From an uncultured Veillonellaceae bacterium (GTDB lineage: Bacteria; Bacillota; Negativicutes; Selenomonadales; Selenomonadaceae), in contig ONCF01000047.1 of the NCBI GenBank assembly GCA_900316275.1, forward strand, positions 1 to 46,416: a DNA stretch of 46,416 bases, given 5' to 3'. A program made the translations under genes and the position numbers. A model generated the notes under the pieces. It was not told the origin of the DNA, did not search any database, and saw nothing but the letters and a program-made list of their open reading frames with translations. Positions 25,507-33,032 of this stretch are shown here, one piece after another (position 1 is the first letter of the stretch; each line of letters opens with the position of its first letter).

Positions 25507-25710
25507 GAGGCAGGGCAGGCGGCGAGGGCAACTGCATTCCGCTGAGTAAATTTGCTACAGGAAAAATTTTTCCGGGAATTAATCCTTAAAAAAGACTTAA
25601 ACGCGCTTCGCTTGAACGAAAGTCATTTTTAGAGGAAGCTAGTCGGAAAAATTTTTCCTGCTTAACGCAAATTTCCAACGCTGCATGCAGTCACCCTCGC
25701 CGCCTGCCTC
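25507..25710. repeat. Long quasi-palindrome, copy B1 (subfamily II)
   Basis: An inverted repeat of about 204 bp directly after modA. Outer arms of 23 bp (25515-25537 and 25685-25707) match with two differences, and GAGGCAG/CTGCCTC lies beyond them. The core is nearly identical to A1, but the inner stem is CAGGAAAAA/TTTTTCCTG instead of CGGCAAAAA/TTTTTGCCG: both sides changed together. Loop sequence CGCGCTTCGCTTGAACG. Confidence 0.83.
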
Positions 25711-25747
25711 TACGTTTGTGGCAATTTACGCCGCTAGCTTTTAGGGA

Positions 25748-25942
25748 GGCCGCAGGGGTGGGCAACATAAGCGAAGCGTTGAAATTTTGCGTTAAGAAAG
25801 AAATTTTTTCCTACTAGAACCCTCGTAAAAGTTTCAACCGTTCAAGCGCAGCGCGTTTTGGAACTTTTACAGGATTAATTCTTGGAAAAATTTTCTTTTA
25901 GCAAAATTTCTCAGCGTAGCGTTGTTGCCCACCCCTGCGGCC
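25748..25942. repeat. Long quasi-palindrome, copy B2 (subfamily I)
   Basis: A 195-bp inverted repeat with 19-bp perfect outer arms (GGCCGCAGGGGTGGGCAAC at 25748-25766; complement at 25924-25942). The core matches A2 and C: AAGCGAAGCGTTGAAA, CTAGAACCCTCGTAAAAG, ACTTTTACAGGATTAATT. It lies 37 bp after B1, again in opposite orientation, and ends 27 bases before the modB start. Confidence 0.85.
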
Positions 25943-25969
25943 GGGGCTGGTACTCAAGAGGGAGGTCAT

Positions 25970-26647
25970 ATGGATATTTCACCATTGTTGATATCGTTGA
26001 AAACTGCGCTGGCGGCGACGGCGATTACGTTTTTTGCGGGGATTGGCCTCGCGTTGCTTGTGGCGCGGCTGCGGCGGGGGCAGGGGCTCGCGGACGCCAT
26101 TATCACGCTGCCGCTCGTGCTGCCGCCGACCGTCGTGGGCTACTTTCTGCTGCTCACCTTCGGCCGCCGCAGCGCCATCGGGCAGTTTTTGTTGCAGACG
26201 TTTGACGTGAGCATCGTCTTCAGCTGGCCCGCCGCCGTCATCGCAGCCGTCGTCGTCTCCCTGCCGCTCATGTACCGCACGGCGCGCGGCGCCTTTGAAC
26301 AGCTCAATCCCGACATCATCGCCGCCGCGCGCACGCTCGGCGTCTCTGACTGGCGCATTTTCTGGCACATCCTCATCCCGAACACGCGCGCGGGTATCCT
26401 CGCGGGGCTCGTGCTCGCCTTTACGCGCGCGCTCGGCGAATTCGGCGCCACCATCATGTTCGCCGGCAACATCCCCGGTGTCACGCAGACCATGAGCACA
26501 GCCATCTACGCTGCCGTGCAGGCCAACGACTACGACCTCGCGGGGCAGTGGGCCCTCATTATCGTGGCGTTTTCCTTCTTCTTTGTCGGTCTCATGAACT
26601 GGTGGACGGCGCGTCTGAACCACGGTGTACGGCAGGGGGTGCTCTGA
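25970..26647 (+). CDS. modB: Molybdate ABC transporter permease ModB
   Basis: Membrane permease of 225 aa with about five hydrophobic segments. The EAA-type loop that contacts the ATPase is seen in ARTLGVSDWRIFWHILIP, and the ModB-typical LPLVLPPTVVGYFLL lies near the N-terminus. ATG 25970 has GAGGGAGGT upstream; the open frame reaches back into palindrome B2 but that part is not coding-like. modC follows with one base between stop and start. Confidence 0.94.
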   Translation: MDISPLLISLKTALAATAITFFAGIGLALLVARLRRGQGLADAIITLPLVLPPTVVGYFLLLTFGRRSAIGQFLLQTFDVSIVFSWPAAVIAAVVVSLPLMYRTARGAFEQLNPDIIAAARTLGVSDWRIFWHILIPNTRAGILAGLVLAFTRALGEFGATIMFAGNIPGVTQTMSTAIYAAVQANDYDLAGQWALIIVAFSFFFVGLMNWWTARLNHGVRQGVL

Positions 26648-26648
26648 C

Positions 26649-27890
26649 ATGCAGCTGAAAGTTGACATCACGAAAAAACTGCGCAACTTCACCCTGCACG
26701 CCAATTTCACCATGCAGGACGAGGTCTTCGCCCTGCTCGGCGCCTCAGGCTGCGGCAAAAGTATGACGCTGAAATGTATAGCGGGCCTCGCGACACCCGA
26801 TAGCGGCCACATCGAGCTCGACGGCCAAGTGCTCTACGACAGCGCTCAGGGCATCGACCTGCCGCCGCAGGCGCGCCACATCGGTTACCTGTTCCAGTCC
26901 TATGCGCTGTTCCCCAACATGACCATCCGCGAAAATATCCGCTTCGTGGCCGTGGGGACGCCGGAGGAAAAGGAGCAGAAAATCGCGGCCGGTTTGCGCC
27001 GCTTCCACCTCGAGGAGTTGGCGGACGCCTATCCCGCTGAACTCTCGGGCGGCCAGCAGCAGCGCGCGGCGCTCGCACGCATCCTTGCGGCCGACGCGAA
27101 ACTGCTGCTGCTAGACGAGCCGTTCTCCGCGCTCGACAACTACCTGAAATGGCAGCTCGAGCTCGAGCTGCTCGACGTGCTGCAGGCCTACAACGGCGCG
27201 GCCATCTTTGTCTCACATGACCGCGGCGAGGTCTACCGCCTCGCCGACCGCGCGGCCGTCATCTCCCGCGGGCAGATGGAGGCCCCGCGCCGCCGCCAGG
27301 AGCTCTTTCACAATCCCGGCACGCTCGCGGCCACTGTGCTCACAGGCTGTAAAAACGTCTCGGCGGCACAGGTCACAGACCAAAGCAATGCGGTGGTAAC
27401 CACCGCAGAATTCTCGTCAACTGCCAGCTCGGCGGTGGAGAATATTGGTCAGCAGTCAGGCGGCATGTCGCAGGTGGAGGCCACGGACTGGCAACTTATG
27501 TTGCAGGTGGAAACAGTGCCACGATTTGTGCGTTATGTAGGTGTCCGTGCGCATTTCCTCGCTTTCTGCGCGTCGGGTGACGTCACACAGGTCGAGGCCG
27601 CGCAGACCTATCGTAATGCGCTGGCACAGGGCGGGGGAGACGAGGCAGCAGCGGACGCTGTACAACGGCCTATCGTACCAGCCAACATCCAGCGCCTGCA
27701 GGTCACGCGCGTCATCGAGGACGTCTTTTCCTACCTCGTCATGGTGCGCCGCGCGGGCGCCCCCGAGGCGCGCCCGCTGCGCTGGGAACTGCCCAAGGCC
27801 GACTGGCACCATATCGCTCCCACGCTGCCCGCCGACCAGACCCTCTGGCTCTACTTTCCGCCCGACAAAATCATGCTGATGGAGCAGTGA
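26649..27890 (+). CDS. modC: Molybdate ABC transporter ATPase ModC, unusual C-terminus
   Basis: ATPase of 413 aa, longer than the usual 350 or so. The ATP-binding domain is complete: Walker A GASGCGKSMTLK, signature LSGGQQQRAALARI, Walker B LLLLDEPFSALD and switch His in FVSHDRGEVY. After about residue 235 comes a Ser/Thr/Gln-rich segment (about 240-280) with lower GC than its surroundings, and then a divergent region in place of a clear molybdate-binding MOP/TOBE domain; VTRVIEDVFSYLVMVRR and TLWLYFPPDKIML resemble TOBE strands. Metal sensing by this part may be altered. Last gene of the mod operon. Confidence 0.9.
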   Translation: MQLKVDITKKLRNFTLHANFTMQDEVFALLGASGCGKSMTLKCIAGLATPDSGHIELDGQVLYDSAQGIDLPPQARHIGYLFQSYALFPNMTIRENIRFVAVGTPEEKEQKIAAGLRRFHLEELADAYPAELSGGQQQRAALARILAADAKLLLLDEPFSALDNYLKWQLELELLDVLQAYNGAAIFVSHDRGEVYRLADRAAVISRGQMEAPRRRQELFHNPGTLAATVLTGCKNVSAAQVTDQSNAVVTTAEFSSTASSAVENIGQQSGGMSQVEATDWQLMLQVETVPRFVRYVGVRAHFLAFCASGDVTQVEAAQTYRNALAQGGGDEAAADAVQRPIVPANIQRLQVTRVIEDVFSYLVMVRRAGAPEARPLRWELPKADWHHIAPTLPADQTLWLYFPPDKIMLMEQ

Positions 27891-27918
27891 TTTAGTCACG
27901 TAAGTGAATCTGGGATTG

Positions 27919-27927
27919 TGGTATACT
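27919..27927 (+). promoter_or_regulatory. Extended -10 promoter before the TSCPD gene
   Basis: TGGTATACT: TATACT at 27922-27927 with a TG extension. The -35 region is weak. Confidence 0.45.
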
Positions 27928-27993
27928 GTCAGGCAGTATGGTGACAGGGAACGGCGATGAAGCCTTTACCGATTGTGTTTGAGGAGAGAGACC

Positions 27994-28254
27994 ATGACGA
28001 AAACTTATTCCTACACGCCGCAGGGCGTGTGCTCGAAACAGATTGATTTTGAAATTTCGGACGGCAAATTGCATAACGTGCGCTTTACGGGTGGTTGTGA
28101 CGGCAACCTCAAGGCTATCGGACGGCTCGTGGAGGGCGCGGAGCCGCAGGCGATTGCGGCTTTGCTCGCAGGCAACGACTGCCGCGGGCGCGGCACGTCC
28201 TGCGCCGACCAGCTGGCGAAAGGGCTGCAGGCGGCGCTGGCTGAGGCGAAATAA
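27994..28254 (+). CDS. TSCPD domain small protein
   Basis: Protein of 86 aa with a TSCPD domain (RGTSCADQLAKGLQ near the C-terminus and RFTGGCDGNLKAIGRLVEG in the middle). The domain occurs alone in many Firmicutes and at the end of vitamin-B12-dependent ribonucleotide reductases; it is thought to bind metal through its cysteines. Cys13, the Cys in GGCDG, and two in NDCRGRGTSC are candidates. Function unknown. ATG 27994 has GGAGAGAGA upstream. It is not obviously part of the mod operon since a promoter lies between. Confidence 0.85.
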   Translation: MTKTYSYTPQGVCSKQIDFEISDGKLHNVRFTGGCDGNLKAIGRLVEGAEPQAIAALLAGNDCRGRGTSCADQLAKGLQAALAEAK

Positions 28255-28416
28255 ATAACAGAGCAATTCGACAGCCCGTGTACAGTACTGTGAACGCCTG
28301 TGTGGTGAACCTGACACTATGGGGACAGCTATGTGGTATTAGCAGCAGAAAGTTTCGCTGTCGGGCTTATGTTTTCCCGCAGCGCTGACGATATAACAGG
28401 CGAGGAGGGATGCGTC

Positions 28417-28599
28417 ATGGATATGAGCATTGCGGCCCTGTCGGTGGGGATGCACGCCGCTCAGGCGAGCCAGGACCTCGGTACGGCCGTGCTGAAAATG
28501 GCCATGGACACTGCCACGGAGGGCACCAGCGAGCTGCTGGAGGGCCTGGAGGCCAGCATCGACCCGAATCTGGGACAGAACATCGACATTATGGCCTGA
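28417..28599 (+). CDS. YjfB-like small putative motility protein
   Basis: A 60-aa protein resembling the YjfB family (putative motility protein) of Firmicutes: it begins MDMSIAALSVGMHAAQ and ends PNLGQNIDIMA, the family's usual closing motif. Family members often lie in flagellar regulons. ATG 28417 follows GGAGGGA; the frame extends upstream without a ribosome site. It stands alone with its own terminator. A flagellin gene is found 16 kb downstream, so the organism is probably flagellate. Role unknown. The 162 bases before it hold no gene; only a 10-bp palindrome, ACAGTACTGT at 28282, stands out. Confidence 0.8.
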   Translation: MDMSIAALSVGMHAAQASQDLGTAVLKMAMDTATEGTSELLEGLEASIDPNLGQNIDIMA

Positions 28600-28618
28600 G
28601 TCAGGCTGTTTGTCATGG

Positions 28619-28654
28619 ACACCTGCGTGTTTTTGCGCGCAGGTGTTTTCTTTT
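28619..28654 (+). terminator. Terminator after the YjfB-like gene
   Basis: Perfect 9-bp stem ACACCTGCG (28619-28627) with CGCAGGTGT (28638-28646) and a TTTTCTTTT tail. Confidence 0.85.
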
Positions 28655-28664
28655 GCGCGGAAGT

Positions 28665-28673
28665 TGTTATAAT
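28665..28673 (+). promoter_or_regulatory. Extended -10 promoter of the MATE gene
   Basis: TGTTATAAT with consensus TATAAT at 28668-28673; it implies a leader of about 115 bases before ATG 28796. Confidence 0.5.
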
Positions 28674-28795
28674 AGGTGATATCGCATTTTCATCAATGTG
28701 CCTGCAGCAACGTGCATGGCTGTTCATGGTACCCATGGCTTGGCACTTCAGACAGAGGAGATGCGTGGACAGGCACAGAAGAGGGGAGGTTGCGG

Positions 28796-30151
28796 ATGTT
28801 TTTCCGTAAAGATATCGATATGCTGCACGGGCCGCTGCTGGGGCCACTCACGGCGTTTGCGCTGCCGCTGGCCTTTACGGCGGTGCTGCAGCAGCTCTTC
28901 AACACGGCGGACGTCTTTATCCTCGGCCAGTACGTGGGCAGCAACGCCATTGCGGCCGTGGGCAACAACCTGCCGATTATCAGCCTGTTCGTGACGCTGT
29001 TCGTGGGCATCTCGCTCGGCGCGAACGTCGTCATCGCGCGCTGCATCGGTGGGCACCGGCTGAAAGAAACCATGGAGGCCGTGCACACGGCATTCCTGCT
29101 CGCGCTCATCCTCGGCGTCGTGCTCACCGTCATCGGCGAGCTCTCAGCGCGCTGGCTGCTCGTGGCACTCGACGTGCCGGGACCCGTCATGGGCAGTGCG
29201 GAGCTCTATCTGCGCATCTACATGCTCGGCATGCCGGCCATCGGCCTCTACAACTTCGAGGCCGCCATCTTCCGCAGCCGTGGCAACACGCAGACGCCGC
29301 TCTACGCGCTCGCCATCGCCAGCGCGCTGAACATCGCGCTGAATGTGTTCTCCGTCACGGCGGTCAACTGGGGCATCGCTGGCGTGGCCGCGGCCACGGT
29401 CATTGCGAACTACGTGGCCGCCTGGGTGTTGTTCCGCGCGCTCTGTCAGGCGCACGGCACTATCCACCTCGAGCCGGCCGCACTGCACTGGCATTCCAGC
29501 TACGTGCGCGAAATCCTGCAAATCGGCCTGCCGGCGGGCATTCAGGGCATGGTATTCTGCCTCTCGAACCTCGTCATCCAGGCGGCCATCAACAGCCTGG
29601 GACCAACCGTCATGGCCGCCTCGTCAGCTGCCTTTATTGTAGAAATCAACATTTACTGCTTCATGATGTCCTTCGGGCAGGCCGTGACCACCTTTGTCGG
29701 GCAGAACTACGGCGCCGCGAACATCCCGCGCTGCCGCGACGTGTTCAAAGCGGGCCTCAAGCTCATGACCACGTTCACCATCGTCGTGCCCGCGCTGGCC
29801 TGCCTTTTCGCGCCGCAGCTCGTGGCCATTTTCGACGCGCATCCCGAGGTTATCGCCATCGCCTGCATCCGCATCTACTACGTCGTCGGCTTCTACCTGC
29901 TCGACGGCACCATCGAGCTCATCTCCGGCGCGCTGCGCGGCTACGGCTGCTCCCTGCCGCCCGCACTCATCACGCTCGTCGCCATCTGCGGCGTGCGCGT
30001 GCTCTGGATCTATACCGCCTTCGTCGCCTGGCCGACGTTCGATACCGTCATGATGTCCTACCCCGTGAGCTGGTTCCCCACCGTCTTCCTGCTCGGCGCG
30101 CTCTACCGCTTCTACACGCGCAACGTGAAAGTCACGCAGACGCTGGCCTGA
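28796..30151 (+). CDS. MATE family efflux transporter
   Basis: Membrane protein of 451 aa with about twelve hydrophobic segments in two similar halves, as in multidrug and toxin extrusion pumps driven by Na+ or H+. Typical segments are PLAFTAVLQQLFNTADVFILG in shortened form LQQLFNTADVFILG, then GISLGANVVIAR and, in the second half, SFGQAVTTFVGQNYGA. ATG 28796 has GGGAGG upstream and starts the family-like sequence; the open frame reaches 120 bases further but is Cys/Trp-rich and unlike the family. Substrate cannot be told. Confidence 0.92.
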   Translation: MFFRKDIDMLHGPLLGPLTAFALPLAFTAVLQQLFNTADVFILGQYVGSNAIAAVGNNLPIISLFVTLFVGISLGANVVIARCIGGHRLKETMEAVHTAFLLALILGVVLTVIGELSARWLLVALDVPGPVMGSAELYLRIYMLGMPAIGLYNFEAAIFRSRGNTQTPLYALAIASALNIALNVFSVTAVNWGIAGVAAATVIANYVAAWVLFRALCQAHGTIHLEPAALHWHSSYVREILQIGLPAGIQGMVFCLSNLVIQAAINSLGPTVMAASSAAFIVEINIYCFMMSFGQAVTTFVGQNYGAANIPRCRDVFKAGLKLMTTFTIVVPALACLFAPQLVAIFDAHPEVIAIACIRIYYVVGFYLLDGTIELISGALRGYGCSLPPALITLVAICGVRVLWIYTAFVAWPTFDTVMMSYPVSWFPTVFLLGALYRFYTRNVKVTQTLA

Positions 30152-30204
30152 CATGGGCTTTGGCAGATATGATTGTTAAGATACGACACTGGTGGAAGTT
30201 ATAG

Positions 30205-30252
30205 AAAGCCGTGGGCATTGTACGTGCGATACAGTGTCCACGGCTTTAGTGC
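30205..30252. terminator. Hairpin between converging MATE and PAP2 genes
   Basis: A 10-bp stem AAAGCCGTGG (30205-30214) with CCACGGCTTT (30238-30247). It sits between the two 3' ends and could serve both strands, though T-runs are short. Confidence 0.55.
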
Positions 30253-30255
30253 GTG

Positions 30256-30984
30256 TTATTTGACGATTTTGTCGAGCAGGCGGCTGCCATGCTGGGCGAA
30301 GTAGTGGATGACGGTGTCGGCGGCGGGGGTGAGGAGGTACCAGCTCATGAGGATGCTGATGGCGCTCACGGAGCCTACGGCGACGTCGGTGAACCAGTGC
30401 GCGCCCGACATGATGCGCGGCAGGGAAAAGACGATAAAGACGGCGAGCGCCGCGAGGCCGGCGCGGCGGCCCAGGTAGCGCGCGGCAAAGCAGACAAAGA
30501 TGAGCAGGAACATGCCGTGGTCGCCGGGAAAGCTGCTCGAGGACCAGTCCTTGCATGGCCAGCCCGAGAGCTCCGAGACGCGGCTCACGTCCCAGCCAGC
30601 AGCCGTCAGATACTTCGTGGCGCTCGCACGCTCGAGGCCCAGCACATGCGAGAGCGTCTCCGTAAAGACCTTGTCAAACACCGCGCCCACGAGCATCGCA
30701 GCGCCCATGCACAGCAGCCATCTCCGCCCCGCCGTATCCAGTTTGCGGTAGTGGTACACATAGATGCCCAGCATTGCGAGAAAAGCCACCGCGTCGAACG
30801 GTCGCAAGTTAGTGAAAGCAACAAGATAGAGAAATGCTTGGCTTTGTGTAAGCAGGTGGTTGAAGAACATAAAGATGTTGCTATCTACGGTAAACCAGAA
30901 GTCACGTCCTATAGGCAGATACCACCAGGAAAAGAGGGCAATGCCAAAGACGTTGCATAGTAAAATAGCAGGTAAATTATGCAA
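30256..30984 (-). CDS. PAP2-family membrane phosphatase
   Basis: Membrane protein of 242 aa with about six hydrophobic segments. Two PAP2 active-site motifs are recognisable: SSSSFPGDHGMF (motif 2, normally SxxPSGH; here Asp-His) and SGAHWFTDVAVGS (motif 3, His and Asp nucleophile pair). Motif 1 (KxxxxxxRP) is not clear. Related enzymes act on undecaprenyl-, phosphatidate- or lipid-A-linked phosphate at the outer face of the membrane; a diderm host makes lipid A a possible substrate. The start is TTG 30984, six bases after AAAGGAG on the reverse strand. Element C lies just upstream. Confidence 0.82.
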   Translation of the reverse strand: MHNLPAILLCNVFGIALFSWWYLPIGRDFWFTVDSNIFMFFNHLLTQSQAFLYLVAFTNLRPFDAVAFLAMLGIYVYHYRKLDTAGRRWLLCMGAAMLVGAVFDKVFTETLSHVLGLERASATKYLTAAGWDVSRVSELSGWPCKDWSSSSFPGDHGMFLLIFVCFAARYLGRRAGLAALAVFIVFSLPRIMSGAHWFTDVAVGSVSAISILMSWYLLTPAADTVIHYFAQHGSRLLDKIVK

Positions 30985-31061
30985 AGGAAGCTCCTTTCGT
31001 AGAGATGAAATTATGGGGAGAGTTTGAGGGAACCCACGTACAAGAACGCCGATTTGTGGCA

Positions 31062-31322
31062 GGCAACTGGCGGTATAGCATAAGCGAAGCGTTGAAAATT
31101 TGCGTTAAGCAAGAAAAAATTTTCCGACTAGAACCCTCGTAAAAGTTTCAACCGTTCAAGCGAAGCGCGTTTTTACTGACCTGTCCAAGAATGCGAGCGT
31201 CAGCGAAGCATGATTGGCTAACAGGTCGTATGCACCGCTGGAACTTTTACAGGATTAATTCCCGGAAAAATTTTTCTTGTAGCAAATTTTCTCAGCGTAG
31301 CGTTGCTATACCGCCAGTTGCC
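31062..31322. repeat. Long quasi-palindrome, copy C (subfamily I) with a loop insertion
   Basis: A 261-bp inverted repeat in the 444-base gap between the PAP2 and symporter genes. Outer arms of 19 bp are perfect (GGCAACTGGCGGTATAGCA at 31062-31080; complement at 31304-31322). The core matches B2 closely. About 65 bp are inserted in the loop (roughly 31175-31239), bounded inside by GACCTGT (31178-31184) and ACAGGTC (31221-31227), a smaller inverted repeat. The inner stem has CAAG/CTTG where other copies have CAGG/CCTG or CGGC/GCCG. The rest of the gap shows only the symporter terminator. Confidence 0.85.
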
Positions 31323-31377
31323 GTTGCGGAGCCCTATCGGATATGAGGTATTATATCACTTTATGTAAAGTTTTTGT

Positions 31378-31415
31378 AAAATAAAAAACAGGCCACCCGT
31401 GTGTGGGTAGCCTGT
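31378..31415 (-). terminator. Terminator of the symporter gene
   Basis: On the reverse strand, ACAGGCTACCC pairs with GGGTGGCCTGT (plus-strand positions 31405-31415 and 31388-31398), followed by a T-rich tail TTTTTATTTT. Confidence 0.85.
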
Positions 31416-31428
31416 GGGGATCCGAGAC

Positions 31429-32763
31429 TTAGTTGTTGAACAACGGCTCGCCCTCGTCGCTGGTGGGGGCGGGGCCGAGCTTGCCCTGGAGGTCGTGGTC
31501 GGTCATGGCGCATACGCTCGAGTCGGACCAGACGTTCTCGGCCGTCTCAATCATATCGATAATCGTGTAGATAGGCAGGATGATACCTAAGAGGCCGATG
31601 GGGGCGCCGATGGACGACATGAGCGACAGCGTGAGGAAATAGCAACCCATGGGCACGCCCGCGTTGCCGATGGCCGCGAGCACAGCGATGAACAGCCAGC
31701 TGATCATCGTGCCCAGCGAGAGCTCAAAGCCCGCATTCTGCATGACGAACAGTGACGTGACGAGGATAAAGGCCGCGCAGCCGTTCATGTTGATGGTCGT
31801 GCAGATAGGCAGTACGAAACGCGAGACGCGGCGGTCGACTTTGAGGTTGTTCTCGGCCGAGGCCAGCGTCACGGGCAGCGTGCCCGCTGAGCTCTTGGTA
31901 AAGAGCGCCACGGCGATAGCCGGAGCCATTTTGCGGAATACATACAGCGGGTTCAGGCCACGTACGAGCAGGAACAGTGGCAGCACGACGAAGAACTGGA
32001 TAAAGTTGCCGCCGAGCACCACGGCCGTGTATTTGCCGAGCGCGCCGACGATGACGCCGGCCTCAATCTGCGCCGAGAGCTGGCCCGCAAAGGCGAGGAT
32101 GCCGACGGGCAGGATAAACAGCAGGGCGCGGATGAGCGTAAACAGCAGCTCCTGCGCCCCGTAGAGCACCTTCAGCAGCGCGGCGCGGTTCTCCGTCTTT
32201 GGCATGAAGGCGAGCGCGAGGCCCGTGGCCGCCGCGATGAGCATGACGGAGAGCACGTTGCCCGCCACGAACGGCTGCACGAAGTTGTTCGGGATGACGG
32301 AGAGGAAATGGTCGTAGTAGGAAAGCGAGCCCAGCTTCTGCACGGGCACGTCAGCCGTCGCCGCGCCGATGGCCTCGGCGGGCAGATTGTCCGGCGCAAT
32401 CCAGAGGTAGAGCACGAGGCCAATAGCCGCGGCCGCGATGGTCGTCAGCAGCGTGTAGACGACGGCATGGCCAAAGATGCGGCCCGTGTTCTCCTTGGCG
32501 CCGAGCGCGGAGAGCGTCGTGATGACTGCGAGCGCGATGGTCGGCACCGCGATGAACTGGAACAGGCGTGTGAACACCGTCGCGATAAAGTTGAACAAAT
32601 CGTTGAGCGGCTGAATGCCGAGCCAGCCGAGCACGCCACCGAGGATGAGCGCACCGAACCAGAGGACGAACTGGCGCTGATGGTGCTGCTCCTGGCGGCT
32701 GCGGCGGATGGCCGCGTCAGCCTGCTCCTGCACCGTCTGCGCGTGCTTGTCAGTTTCTGCCAT
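31429..32763 (-). CDS. Dicarboxylate/amino acid:cation symporter (DAACS)
   Basis: Membrane protein of 444 aa of the GltP/DctA/SstT family, which couple uptake of glutamate, aspartate, serine or C4-dicarboxylates to Na+ or H+. The two hairpin-region motifs are SSAGTLPVTLASAE and INMNGCAAF; the second differs from the classical NMDGT (Asn for Asp, Cys for Thr), so cation or substrate preference may differ. A charged N-terminal stretch of about 35 residues, rich in Gln and Arg, precedes the first membrane segment. ATG 32763 follows AGAAGGATT on the reverse strand and is chosen over an in-frame start 69 bases upstream. It has its own consensus promoter and terminator. Confidence 0.9.
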   Translation of the reverse strand: MAETDKHAQTVQEQADAAIRRSRQEQHHQRQFVLWFGALILGGVLGWLGIQPLNDLFNFIATVFTRLFQFIAVPTIALAVITTLSALGAKENTGRIFGHAVVYTLLTTIAAAAIGLVLYLWIAPDNLPAEAIGAATADVPVQKLGSLSYYDHFLSVIPNNFVQPFVAGNVLSVMLIAAATGLALAFMPKTENRAALLKVLYGAQELLFTLIRALLFILPVGILAFAGQLSAQIEAGVIVGALGKYTAVVLGGNFIQFFVVLPLFLLVRGLNPLYVFRKMAPAIAVALFTKSSAGTLPVTLASAENNLKVDRRVSRFVLPICTTINMNGCAAFILVTSLFVMQNAGFELSLGTMISWLFIAVLAAIGNAGVPMGCYFLTLSLMSSIGAPIGLLGIILPIYTIIDMIETAENVWSDSSVCAMTDHDLQGKLGPAPTSDEGEPLFNN

Positions 32764-32836
32764 AATGAATCCTTCTTTCTCACTAAAAAAGATAAATGCG
32801 GCAACGTGATGATTCTGAAATAAATCATACATGTTT

Positions 32837-32884
32837 AATATGGTTTACATTATAGCGACTGTATAGCCACTTGTCAACCATATT
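32837..32884 (-). promoter_or_regulatory. Consensus promoter of the symporter, bracketed by an inverted repeat
   Basis: On the reverse strand: TTGACA (32877-32872), 17 bases, TATAAT (32854-32849). A 9-bp perfect inverted repeat, AATATGGTT (32837-32845) and AACCATATT (32876-32884), encloses the whole promoter, a likely operator pair. Confidence 0.75.
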
Positions 32885-32968
32885 TTGTTGCAGGCTGTCC
32901 ATAAATCCGTCCGCAGGCAGGAGGATAGCGTGCACCACACGACGCGGCTGGCATTTGTGGGCCGCAGA

Positions 32969-32997
32969 TTGACAATTACGGTCGGTTTTGCTATAAT
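32969..32997 (+). promoter_or_regulatory. Full-consensus promoter of tRNA-Arg
   Basis: TTGACA (32969-32974), a 17-base spacer and TATAAT (32992-32997): an exact sigma-70 consensus, as usual for tRNA genes. Confidence 0.88.
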
Positions 32998-33032
32998 ATT
33001 TCGTGTTGTCAAGGCAACTATTTATATGATGT

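Noticed and set aside
19911-25942. CRISPR array
   Set aside because: The repeats are five long palindromes at irregular distances, without short regular repeat-spacer units or cas genes.
19911-31322. Insertion sequences
   Set aside because: No transposase frame lies in or near any copy, and the ends differ between copies. A non-autonomous element moved by a distant enzyme remains possible.
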